This document shows positions 15,013 through 21,353 of a stretch of DNA of 23,292 bases, piece after piece. The position numbers and the translations under genes were made by a program. Position 1 is the stretch's first letter, and each line of letters opens with the position of its first letter. The stretch comes from a virus. The stretch is taken from IMG/VR virus record IMGVR_UViG_3300042520_001283, positions 1 through 23,292 of that record; one strand, given 5' to 3'. Below the pieces are notes generated by a model that saw only the letters and a program-made list of their open reading frames with translations, searched no databases and had not been told where the DNA came from.

Positions 15013-16716
15013 TTACATTGATTTTTCAATTAACAAATAACTATTTGTTAAATCTATATTTAGCGAACCGCCTGAATTTTGGAATGCAACTACATTGATA
15101 GAATTTCCAGCATCGCAATACATAACAGCACTTATATTAACGGTTGTTGGCGAAGATGCCGTTCCTTGAATACTTGAGTTATATTCGTTAATTGGGGTTA
15201 TTCCGTTTCTAGCTATTGTTATTCTGCGAAGACCTGTTGCGTTTGCTGCAAATTGAATATTTGCAGTAACCTTGTAATTACCCGGAGTTTTCACATAAAC
15301 ATCTGTATTGTTTATAGAAACATTATGTAACCTTTGCGGGTCGGAAATATTTTTATTAAATTGTATAAATGTCGAATCGTTATTAGGAATGCTTTGGTTT
15401 CCCGTTCCAGCAATTAAAGTTATATTTGGTCCAAAATTATTTGATGATCCATTGAATACAATTCCTTCAGAAGCACTACAATATTCAATTGTATTTGCTA
15501 TTGATTTATTATATCCGAATGTTGGATTTTCAGGAAGTGTTACATCGCAGCTATATGCATCAGTTGTTGTTTGCGGGGTATTAGTATCTGTTACTTCGCA
15601 ATTAATTATTCTAATACCATTAGGCCAAGGCGTTGTTGGATCATTATTCCCAACTAGTCTAAAACCTGTTCCTTTTGAATTAACAACTTTGCAGTTATTT
15701 ACATTTATTCTTGATGTATAATATATCCATTGTTTAGACGGGTCTAATGGAATTGCAAGCGACTGTGATCCAAAGAAAAATCCAGATAATCCCGGATTAT
15801 TTGCAATGCATCCAGTAACAATTCCATCGTGAGTTACATTCTTAAATGCAAACCCTAGTATTCCAGCATTATTTGCAGTGCATCCGCTAATTGTAAAGCG
15901 GCGGTTTCCCTCCATATATGATGGTGAAGAATCGCTAACCCCTCCAGAAAAATCATAACATTGATCCGTGCTAGTGCTATTACACCCAATAATTGTGCAG
16001 TCTCTAACTTCTGTAAATAGAAAGCCCCGACTCCATTTTATTATTGGTGTTCCAGCTATTACACATAAAAGATTATATGCATTACAATTGCTTACAATGA
16101 AATTAGCGCAATCCCCAATATCATACCCATTCATTATATCATTTGTAGGGTCTGGCGTGAATGCTGCTGTGCAGTTGTGGACAAGGCATCCATCTATAAC
16201 AAATCTTTTTGAATTATGCACTCGTATTCTGCTTCCATTTCCATCCCCTGTAACTGTAATATTTGATATACGGAAATTTTCATTATACGAACCAGCTACA
16301 TTATAAACTAGTAATGCGTTTTTGCTACTATCATCATCTGCTCCTGTGTTCTGGACATTGCCCATATCGAATGAGCAGTTCTCAATAAACCAATTATTAA
16401 GATTGTATATGCGCAATGTAGCAACACTTGGTGTGGTTGGGGCTAACTGAATAAAGTTAGCATTTTGTAATCCAACAATAGATGTAGGAGTGCAACTACC
16501 AGAGATTCCATATGTCCTTCCACCACCATCAACTGGCCTTCCGCTTTCTAATGCCAATTTAACTGCCGCTAAATCATTTGTAGTTCCATTACCAACAGCA
16601 CCGAAATCCAATGGGCTTACAAAGTCAGTAAAACGATTTTCAAGAGTTCTTGCAGTAGTTGATCCAGTTGCTGTAATTGGAGCAATTACATTTTGTGTTG
16701 CTTTAGTTAATGGCAT
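15013..16716 (-). CDS. Tailspike: anchor, pectate-lyase-like beta-helix, C1q-like C terminus (567 aa)
   Basis: The N terminus carries TTARTLENRFTDFVSPLDFG (20-39) and then AVGNGTTND, the widespread phage spike entry motif linking a virion-binding region to a pectate-lyase-3-type helix. Residues about 45-430 show repeated beta-helix coils rich in Asn, Cys and Gly (for example NFIVSNCNAYN, RFTISGCTANNAG, GIVTGCIANNPG, RINVNNCKVVNSKG, IRIINCEVTDT), with ladders of Cys/Asn. The last 135 residues read like a C1q/TNF-type jelly roll (TFIQFNKN, VKTPGNYKVTANIQFAAN, DAGNSINVVAFQN, YLLIEKS). The product probably forms a trimeric spike that binds or cuts a surface glycan. The leader is A-rich with no Shine-Dalgarno sequence. 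The active site cannot be placed by eye, so enzymatic activity is open. Confidence 0.85.
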   Translation of the reverse strand: MPLTKATQNVIAPITATGSTTARTLENRFTDFVSPLDFGAVGNGTTNDLAAVKLALESGRPVDGGGRTYGISGSCTPTSIVGLQNANFIQLAPTTPSVATLRIYNLNNWFIENCSFDMGNVQNTGADDDSSKNALLVYNVAGSYNENFRISNITVTGDGNGSRIRVHNSKRFVIDGCLVHNCTAAFTPDPTNDIMNGYDIGDCANFIVSNCNAYNLLCVIAGTPIIKWSRGFLFTEVRDCTIIGCNSTSTDQCYDFSGGVSDSSPSYMEGNRRFTISGCTANNAGILGFAFKNVTHDGIVTGCIANNPGLSGFFFGSQSLAIPLDPSKQWIYYTSRINVNNCKVVNSKGTGFRLVGNNDPTTPWPNGIRIINCEVTDTNTPQTTTDAYSCDVTLPENPTFGYNKSIANTIEYCSASEGIVFNGSSNNFGPNITLIAGTGNQSIPNNDSTFIQFNKNISDPQRLHNVSINNTDVYVKTPGNYKVTANIQFAANATGLRRITIARNGITPINEYNSSIQGTASSPTTVNISAVMYCDAGNSINVVAFQNSGGSLNIDLTNSYLLIEKSM

Positions 16717-16749
16717 AATTTTAGTTTTTTTATTTTAGTTATTTGTTTG

Positions 16750-18495
16750 TTAAGCTATTGATAGTGATATTATTGTTATTTCTGATCCCGATGGTATTGG
16801 TGTCGAGAAAGTTAATGTTCTTGGGATAACATTGTCAATTGTATAATTTGTTGATTTTTGATAAACTCCATCAATATGAACCAAGTAAGCTGGCGAAAGT
16901 ATAGACAATCCTCCAGTAATTGAAAATACTGTTTGAATTCCATCGCCAGTATATGCCCATGCGCCACCGAAATTTGTAGGCGGCAATACCCCAGTCGCGC
17001 CTGTCGAACCTTGGGTTCCAACTCCCGTAGCACCAGTAGAACCTTGCGTTCCAACGCCAGTCGCGCCTGTCGAACCTTGGGTTCCAACTCCTGTCGCGCC
17101 AGTTGCGCCTTGAGTTCCTATACCAGTTGCACCTGTCGGGCCACCACTTGGCCCAGTAGCACCTTGAATTCCAGTTGCTCCTGTTGCTCCACCGGGAGTT
17201 CCCTGCGATCCAGTCGCTCCAGTCAACCCAGTTGCACCAGTTGAGCCAACATCTCCAGTAGGTGCAATATACCAATATGCGTAAAATCCAGCACCTTCTA
17301 TTCGATCAACTTGAATTTTAACTTCTGTATTATTAACTTCTAAAACAACTCCTTCAACATAATCAAATGGATATGCAGAAACCGCCGTTGCCCTCAACCG
17401 AGTTCCATAATCCCATCCAACATTGGTTGGAACATAAGAAAATTCTTTTATTCCTCCACTAATATTATTTTGAGTAAAAGATACAACATTTAAAACTTCA
17501 GAAATTCCAGTTGCACCAGTGCTGCCCTGCAAACCAGTTGCACCAGAAATTCCGTTTAAAGAAATAATAACAATTTCTGATCCAGAAGGAACAGGTGAAG
17601 ACATTGTTAAGATTGCTCCGCTTATTGAGTAATTATTGGGGTCTTGAGTTACCCCATCAATATTTACTGAATAAGCTAATGGATTATTTGTAGTATTGCC
17701 AGAAATATTAAATACAGTATTATTACTTCCTGTGTATGCCCACCGGATTCCGCCGAAAGGCCCGGCAGAGCCTGCAACCCCAGTTGCTCCAGTCAATCCT
17801 GTAGCCCCAGTTGAACCCGCTCCAGTTGCACCAGTTGCGCCTCTAACTCCGGTTGATCCAATAACGCCCGTGGCTCCTGTAGAACCAAATCCTGTTGCGC
17901 CTCGCGGCCCAATCAAGCCAGTTGCTCCAGAAGCTCCAATTAATCCTTGAATTCCAGTTGCGCCAGTTGAACCAATAATTCCTGTTGCGCCTGTTGCTCC
18001 AGCCCTGCTGGAAAGTTCAACAACAACCATTTGCGTTCCAGTTGTGAGAGGAGTTGTTGAAGTAAGAACCCTTGGTAGAGTTGTCGAAATAGTATATGTC
18101 AATGGATCTTGAACAATTCCATTCCGAGTTACAATATATCCAACTCGATTTGGTTGATGCGCTCCCGGCAATGGGAATGTTGTTTGCCCACTTCCAGAAA
18201 ATCCCCAACGCAAAAATTCTCCACCAGACAAATATTCATCAAATAATCGAAGAAGATAACAAAGCAATCCTTCTCCCTCTTCTCTTGGAATACTATCTGC
18301 TTCGGCAGTATTATTTGGGTCGCAAGGAATATCCCAAACAACCCGTCCATTGACAACAGTCTTGTTAATGGTTCCATAAAGAGCGTAAACAAGATTTGAA
18401 ATAAGCGACGGAACACTTTCAGGCGAAACCTGAGGATATGGAGTGTCTGGGCAGCAGGTGTTGCTGTATGTGGAATTATTGCAATTGCAGGACAT
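16750..18495 (-). CDS. Collagen-like tail fibre with three copies of a ~70-residue module (581 aa)
   Basis: The N terminus is Cys-rich (Cys3, 5, 14, 15, later 58 and 79) and probably the attachment region. Residues about 94-163, 248-314 and 508-579 are three copies of one beta module (pattern W-x-Y/F-x-G ... T-x-F ... DG-V-x-Q-x-P ... Y-T/S-I ... SGSEIxIISL). Collagen-like Gly-X-Thr repeats (GATGATG type) fill 165-246 and 413-503, and a separate beta domain (about 330-412) lies between. Collagen-like Gly-X-Y stretches form trimeric stalks in many phage fibres; the modules likely bind receptors, which is inference. A 15-base leader element (TTGACAAAATAATTT) is shared with the other fibre. The second collagen block has a 35-base exact repeat. 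The frame is intact over its whole length. Confidence 0.85.
   Translation of the reverse strand: MSCNCNNSTYSNTCCPDTPYPQVSPESVPSLISNLVYALYGTINKTVVNGRVVWDIPCDPNNTAEADSIPREEGEGLLCYLLRLFDEYLSGGEFLRWGFSGSGQTTFPLPGAHQPNRVGYIVTRNGIVQDPLTYTISTTLPRVLTSTTPLTTGTQMVVVELSSRAGATGATGIIGSTGATGIQGLIGASGATGLIGPRGATGFGSTGATGVIGSTGVRGATGATGAGSTGATGLTGATGVAGSAGPFGGIRWAYTGSNNTVFNISGNTTNNPLAYSVNIDGVTQDPNNYSISGAILTMSSPVPSGSEIVIISLNGISGATGLQGSTGATGISEVLNVVSFTQNNISGGIKEFSYVPTNVGWDYGTRLRATAVSAYPFDYVEGVVLEVNNTEVKIQVDRIEGAGFYAYWYIAPTGDVGSTGATGLTGATGSQGTPGGATGATGIQGATGPSGGPTGATGIGTQGATGATGVGTQGSTGATGVGTQGSTGATGVGTQGSTGATGVLPPTNFGGAWAYTGDGIQTVFSITGGLSILSPAYLVHIDGVYQKSTNYTIDNVIPRTLTFSTPIPSGSEITIISLSIA
16987..17259 (-). repeat. 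Collagen-like coding repeat, second block of the 581-aa fibre
   Basis: Gly-X-Thr triplets, mostly GATGATG and [10 protein letters not shown] units, are coded here. The last four GVGTQG(S/A)TGAT units are 33 bases apart. A 35-base exact copy occurs at 16991-17025 and 17057-17091. Confidence 0.8.
16991..17091 (-). repeat. Exact 35-base direct repeat at 66-base spacing in the fibre gene
   Basis: Bases 16991-17025 and 17057-17091 are identical, while the intervening unit (encoding the same peptide) differs at several wobble positions. This suggests recent duplication, unequal exchange or gene conversion inside the collagen-like stalk. Confidence 0.8.
17758..18003 (-). repeat. Collagen-like coding repeat, first block of the 581-aa fibre
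   Basis: Codes for Gly-X-Y triplets with Thr often in Y (GATGATG, GSTGATG, GASGATG). It joins the first and second beta modules of the fibre and probably forms a triple-helical stalk. Confidence 0.75.
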
Positions 18496-18518
18496 AATTT
18501 CTTTGATTTAATTGTTTG

Positions 18519-18533
18519 AAATTATTTTGTCAA
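18519..18533 (-). promoter_or_regulatory. 15-base leader element TTGACAAAATAATTT, copy 1 (possible promoter)
   Basis: TTGACAAAATAATTT lies 38 bases before the ATG of the 581-residue fibre and is repeated exactly before the 622-residue fibre (23243-23257). TTGACA matches the bacterial -35 box; 17 bases later is TAAATC, a poor -10 box. It may be a phage promoter variant or a short homology used in module exchange. Confidence 0.4.
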
Positions 18534-18539
18534 AACATA

Positions 18540-18812
18540 TCAAGACATTTTTTCCATTTCTTCATAGCTTTCCGCCAGAAGCGTCCCCATGTCTTCGACT
18601 GCTTCCTCCTCAAGATCGGGGAATCTTGCATGAAGCAATTCATGGCACAAAACATTCAGCATTGACCTTTCGCATTTCGGATTGATGAAAATAGTCCGAC
18701 TTGCATAGTCACAAATTCCATCATTATCAACTCCGTTTGTCTTTCCTGCGTGACCTATTCGTATTTTCCATGTCTTCCCGTTTATTGATTTTTTGATTAT
18801 TTTCTTTTTCAT
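18540..18812 (-). CDS. Small HELLH zinc metallopeptidase-like protein (90 aa)
   Basis: LCHELLHARFPDLEEEAVED (55-74) contains the HExxH zinc motif (His57, Glu58, His61) and nearby Glu residues that could be the third ligand. The preceding strand region (KIRIGH, DGICDYASRTIFINP) is what is seen in SprT/ImmA-like minimal metallopeptidases encoded by phages. I chose the ATG at 18812 because MKKKIIKKSINGKTWKIR fits such a domain; an earlier in-frame ATG at 18845 would deepen the overlap. Even so the gene overlaps its upstream neighbour by 86 bases in another frame. No signal peptide is seen. It may cleave a regulator, process a virion protein or be structural; the substrate is unknown. Confidence 0.75.
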   Translation of the reverse strand: MKKKIIKKSINGKTWKIRIGHAGKTNGVDNDGICDYASRTIFINPKCERSMLNVLCHELLHARFPDLEEEAVEDMGTLLAESYEEMEKMS

Positions 18813-19035
18813 GGAATTTGTAATATGGAACGCTTCTAACCGCACCCCTTTTAACTATGAATTTTTTTTGAGTGACATAACCCAATTCTTTACCTTGCTT
18901 AATTCTTTTATGAACTAATGTTTTGCATGCATTCCATTTTTTCAATAAATCCTCAACGCAATACCATCCTTCGGGGATTTCCTCTACAAGACAGGTTTCT
19001 TGTTGAATAATTTTAAGAAAATCATTTGGCGTCAT
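18727..19035 (-). CDS. Small basic, winged-helix-like protein (102 aa)
   Basis: The likely start is the ATG at 19035 (MTPNDFLKIIQQ); the frame is open further upstream only over the phosphoesterase gene. Residues about 18-68 (GWYCVEDLLKKWNACKTLVH, then RIKQGKELGYVTQKKF and a strand RSVPYYKF) look like a helix-turn-helix with a wing. The last 30 residues are very basic and hydrophilic (KRED, NRSRRKDKRS), and this part overlaps the metallopeptidase gene by 86 bases. A DNA-binding or regulatory role is an inference from this pattern; no specific family is recognised. The 47-base gap after the phosphoesterase contains AAAAAAGGAAAT but too far upstream for a clear ribosome site. Confidence 0.6.
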   Translation of the reverse strand: MTPNDFLKIIQQETCLVEEIPEGWYCVEDLLKKWNACKTLVHKRIKQGKELGYVTQKKFIVKRGAVRSVPYYKFHEKENNQKINKREDMENTNRSRRKDKRS

Positions 19036-19082
19036 GAAAGCAGAGTTGTGTTGGAAGTTTATTTCCTTTTTTAATGTTATTT

Positions 19083-19847
19083 TTAAATTGGAAGTCTCCA
19101 CACATCTCCTTTTGCTCTTTGTGTGATTTGTAAAGATGATTGATGCAGCGACTCGCAATACTCTCCCCACAACCACCCCTGACACCAACTGAATGTGCTT
19201 CTGCGATTTTTTGCATACTCCAATGCTCCGCGAGCAGTCAGGGTTCCAATATTATAGCAAGTTCCTCCGTGATATGTTCTGGCATTTTGAATTGCCACAC
19301 GATGGGTATGCCCCATGATTATCTTGCGCCTGCTCCTATCGCAGTATTGCTCCGCCATGTCTCTAGCCGCTGATTCTCCATAGCAAGTTCCGTGAGTAAA
19401 ACCCATATCGGAAATATCAACAATTTGTTCGATTCCTGAATATGGAATGAGACGAGCCTTGAGTTTTTTTGATGTGTCCTCAATCGCGCAAACAATCTTG
19501 TGAGCGCAATATTGTGTTACAGCATTCTTACTATTTGTGAGCTTCCAAGCGCGATCTTCATGGTTTCCGCAAAGAATATATGGGTCTTTGCAACCAGCCA
19601 TGAGTTCCCGCAAGTGCATTAGTCCAGTATCAATGTCTGGAGTTACTTCATCTCCGTCATTTCCAGACCCCGCGCCATTACCCATTAGAGCTGACATATC
19701 AATAAAGTCACCAAGATGAAGTATTGTGTCTGGTTTATATTTTTCCTTAAATGACATTACTGCTTTCCACGCTTCGGAATCGCAATAACGGGCATGTGTG
19801 CAAGAAACTGCTAACACTTTTTTCCATCTGTGTGCAATATTAGCCAT
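19083..19847 (-). CDS. Calcineurin-like metallophosphoesterase (254 aa)
   Basis: Motifs of the metallophosphoesterase superfamily are in order: SCTHAR (15-20), GDFID (46-50), GNHED (94-98), FTHG (150-153) and GHTHR (179-183). The first motif is usually Asp-x-His; here it reads Cys-Thr-His, so one metal ligand is altered. The other ligands (Asp47, Asn95, His152, His180, His182) are present. The family hydrolyses phosphomonoesters or diesters of nucleotides, nucleic acids or proteins; the substrate here is unknown. It follows the endolysin gene by 12 bases with leader AATAAATATG and no Shine-Dalgarno sequence. Phages often carry such enzymes; a role in nucleotide or nucleic-acid metabolism rather than in the virion is probable. 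Confidence 0.88.
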   Translation of the reverse strand: MANIAHRWKKVLAVSCTHARYCDSEAWKAVMSFKEKYKPDTILHLGDFIDMSALMGNGAGSGNDGDEVTPDIDTGLMHLRELMAGCKDPYILCGNHEDRAWKLTNSKNAVTQYCAHKIVCAIEDTSKKLKARLIPYSGIEQIVDISDMGFTHGTCYGESAARDMAEQYCDRSRRKIIMGHTHRVAIQNARTYHGGTCYNIGTLTARGALEYAKNRRSTFSWCQGWLWGEYCESLHQSSLQITQRAKGDVWRLPI

Positions 19848-19859
19848 ATTTATTTATAT

Positions 19860-20375
19860 CTATGCGATACTTGGATTAATCCGAATCAAATCTTTTACAA
19901 GCGTTTTTTTTCTAGTTTTTTTCCATACGCCATCTCCGAATAGCGAATCCCTATCGCCTCTGCCATTGGTATTTCCCTCTACCACTTGAATAGATGAACC
20001 ATCATCGCTAATAACAATGCCAACATGGGAGAAGTCGAATGTGACAATATCACCGGGCATCGCTACATCTTTTTCAGTAAAAATCTTGGTTGTGTTTGGT
20101 TTGTTTTTTGCCCACTTTGTTAGGCCGTAAGCAAGGGCTGTTTTAGGTCGCCAGCTTTCAGGAGTGCTTTTCTTCAGATTCAACCATCGAATAGCTTGCG
20201 GGTTGTTTAGCCACTCTTTAATGCACCAATCAACAAAGGCTGCACACCAAGGCCAAGCGGCAGGAGCAAGTTCTGTTGCGGATTGATATTCGCGGATTCG
20301 ATCACCACGATTATTTCCTCCAACTTCACGGACTCCAACTTCGTTTTGAGCTATTTCAACTAGTTTATCAATCAT
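19860..20375 (-). CDS. CHAP-type endolysin / peptidoglycan hydrolase (171 aa)
   Basis: WPWCAAFVDWCIKE (41-54) holds the catalytic Cys44, and PGDIVTFDFSHVGIV (107-121) the catalytic His117, with VEGNTN (132-137) supplying the third polar residue. These are the hallmarks of CHAP amidase/endopeptidases. The short N-terminal helix (IAQNEVGVREVGGNNRG) is typical of phage and prophage members. No separate cell-wall-binding domain and no signal peptide are visible, so release probably needs a holin. It lies directly after small membrane proteins, as expected of a lysis cassette. AGGAGG is present 15 bases before the ATG, longer than usual spacing. A virion-associated wall hydrolase is the alternative. 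Confidence 0.87.
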   Translation of the reverse strand: MIDKLVEIAQNEVGVREVGGNNRGDRIREYQSATELAPAAWPWCAAFVDWCIKEWLNNPQAIRWLNLKKSTPESWRPKTALAYGLTKWAKNKPNTTKIFTEKDVAMPGDIVTFDFSHVGIVISDDGSSIQVVEGNTNGRGDRDSLFGDGVWKKTRKKTLVKDLIRINPSIA

Positions 20376-20377
20376 GG

Positions 20378-20572
20378 CTAAAAATCTGTTCCTCCTTTGA
20401 TGTTAATTTTTGGCGGGATCAACGAAATATCTTTTATTCTAATGCTAGAAATTAATCTAATGATGAATGATCTGTCATCCACTACTGGCAGAATTTTTAT
20501 TGTATTGTCTGGTATTTTTACTTCCTCGAAAGGAATATTTGTAACTAAAAAAGCTGCCAATAAAGGCATCAT
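20378..20572 (-). CDS. Unknown small protein in the lysis block (64 aa)
   Basis: Two adjacent ATGs (20572 and 20569) overlap the stop of the preceding gene in the sequence ATGATG, giving tight coupling. The first 14 residues are hydrophobic (MPLLAAFLVTNIPF) and could be a membrane anchor or short signal; the rest alternates Ile/Val with charged residues (IPDNTIKILPVVDDRSFIIR), suggesting beta strands. There is no lipobox cysteine, so a classic outer-membrane spanin subunit is not supported. The family is not recognised; an accessory lysis role is possible from position. Its final codons supply AGGAGG upstream of the endolysin. Confidence 0.6.
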   Translation of the reverse strand: MMPLLAAFLVTNIPFEEVKIPDNTIKILPVVDDRSFIIRLISSIRIKDISLIPPKINIKGGTDF

Positions 20573-20823
20573 GCTTTTTTAGCTTTGCGAACTTCAGCTT
20601 TAGGATTAAACGCACCTCCCGGCTTCGTCATCTTAATCTTTTTCCTAGCATTCATTCGCCCATAAACAGCCAGAAATGCACCAATCGCATCCATTGAGAT
20701 AATCACTATTTCTGTAATCTCATGGCTAACGATGTCAACATTAAAATGCCGTAATACTTGAGACAAGATCATCACAAAAATACCGATGATCGTGCGAGAC
20801 TGGAACCAGTATTTTTCTTCCAT
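20569..20823 (-). CDS. Putative holin, two membrane segments (84 aa)
   Basis: After a short N terminus (MEEKYWFQSR) there is a first hydrophobic segment (about 11-24, TIIGIFVMILSQVL) and a second (about 37-54, ITEIVIISMDAIGAFLAV). The C-terminal 30 residues are strongly basic. This layout, W-x-Q-S-R-T-I before the first segment and YGR after the second, recurs in small phage proteins placed before endolysins and annotated as holin-like. The start overlaps the stop of the preceding gene (TAATG). Holin function is inferred from membrane topology and from the endolysin two genes downstream. Confidence 0.65.
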   Translation of the reverse strand: MEEKYWFQSRTIIGIFVMILSQVLRHFNVDIVSHEITEIVIISMDAIGAFLAVYGRMNARKKIKMTKPGGAFNPKAEVRKAKKA

Positions 20824-21107
20824 TAAGAGCGAATTTTGGAAAGTGCCAATTCAATAGCAAGATTGATGGTTTGACTCCCCGCATCAATTCCTTCTTGAGT
20901 AGCAATAGTCTTGATTTTTCTAAACGCATCATGGCGTTTTTGCGCACCAGTCTTTTCATCATCAGTAGCAAGAGACTGGACAACTTCAAGGGCGATTGGA
21001 AGAACTTTAGAAAGAATATCAGCAACTGAATGCTGAAGGATTGGGCCAATAAACTCAAGAACAGTTTTGCTAGTTCCGGTTAGCCAGCCAATAATTTTCT
21101 TAATCAT
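20823..21107 (-). CDS. Small amphipathic protein in the lysis block (94 aa)
   Basis: The N-terminal half (MIKKIIGWLTGTSKTVLEFI and on to about 47) is amphipathic to hydrophobic; the second half is helical and charged (DDEKTGAQKRHDAFRKIKTI), ending in INLAIELALSKIRS. The pattern faintly recalls long-tailed-phage holins of the LL-H type, but I see no unambiguous transmembrane pair and do not assign a family. It sits between two membrane-protein genes, and its stop overlaps the next start. It may be a holin partner, antiholin or unrelated. Confidence 0.6.
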   Translation of the reverse strand: MIKKIIGWLTGTSKTVLEFIGPILQHSVADILSKVLPIALEVVQSLATDDEKTGAQKRHDAFRKIKTIATQEGIDAGSQTINLAIELALSKIRS

Positions 21108-21119
21108 GGTAGTTTTATC

Positions 21120-21311
21120 CTACTTATCTTTTTTCAGTTTTGCAAGCATTACATAAATGGAGACCCATGCGGCAATAATTGCACTAACTGAAGCTAAAAC
21201 CCTAAACCAAACATCTAATTCTGGGAGCATAGAGATCATTACAGCAAATACACTAAATACAGTGCCAGCATATCCAGTTCCATGTGATGCTATGTTGCTA
21301 TCGGGAGTCAT
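21120..21311 (-). CDS. Small two-segment membrane protein, holin-like (63 aa)
   Basis: Two hydrophobic segments (about 14-30, AGTVFSVFAVMISMLP, and 35-56, WFRVLASVSAIIAAWVSIYV) are followed by a basic tail (KLKKDK). The size and topology are those of small class II-type holins. It is the first full-size gene of the lysis block after the fibre. A 12-codon frame upstream ends in TAATG at its start. With the 84-residue protein it makes two holin candidates; which of them acts as the holin cannot be told from sequence. Confidence 0.6.
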   Translation of the reverse strand: MTPDSNIASHGTGYAGTVFSVFAVMISMLPELDVWFRVLASVSAIIAAWVSIYVMLAKLKKDK

Positions 21312-21349
21312 TAATTTATATTGTTTTGGGTTTCCATATTTTCGTTCAT
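21311..21349 (-). CDS. Possible 12-codon mini-ORF coupled to the holin-like gene
   Basis: The 42-base gap between the fibre stop and the 63-residue gene is almost filled by ATG...TAA (MNENMETQNNIN), starting 4 bases after the fibre stop and ending in TAATG on the next start. It may be a leader peptide for reinitiation. No other support exists, and chance is quite possible in such a short gap. Confidence 0.2.
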   Translation of the reverse strand: MNENMETQNNIN

Positions 21350-21353
21350 GATA

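Noticed and set aside
17696-17950. Plus-strand frame rich in PVAPV
   Set aside because: Same cause: antisense of the collagen-like part of the 581-residue fibre.
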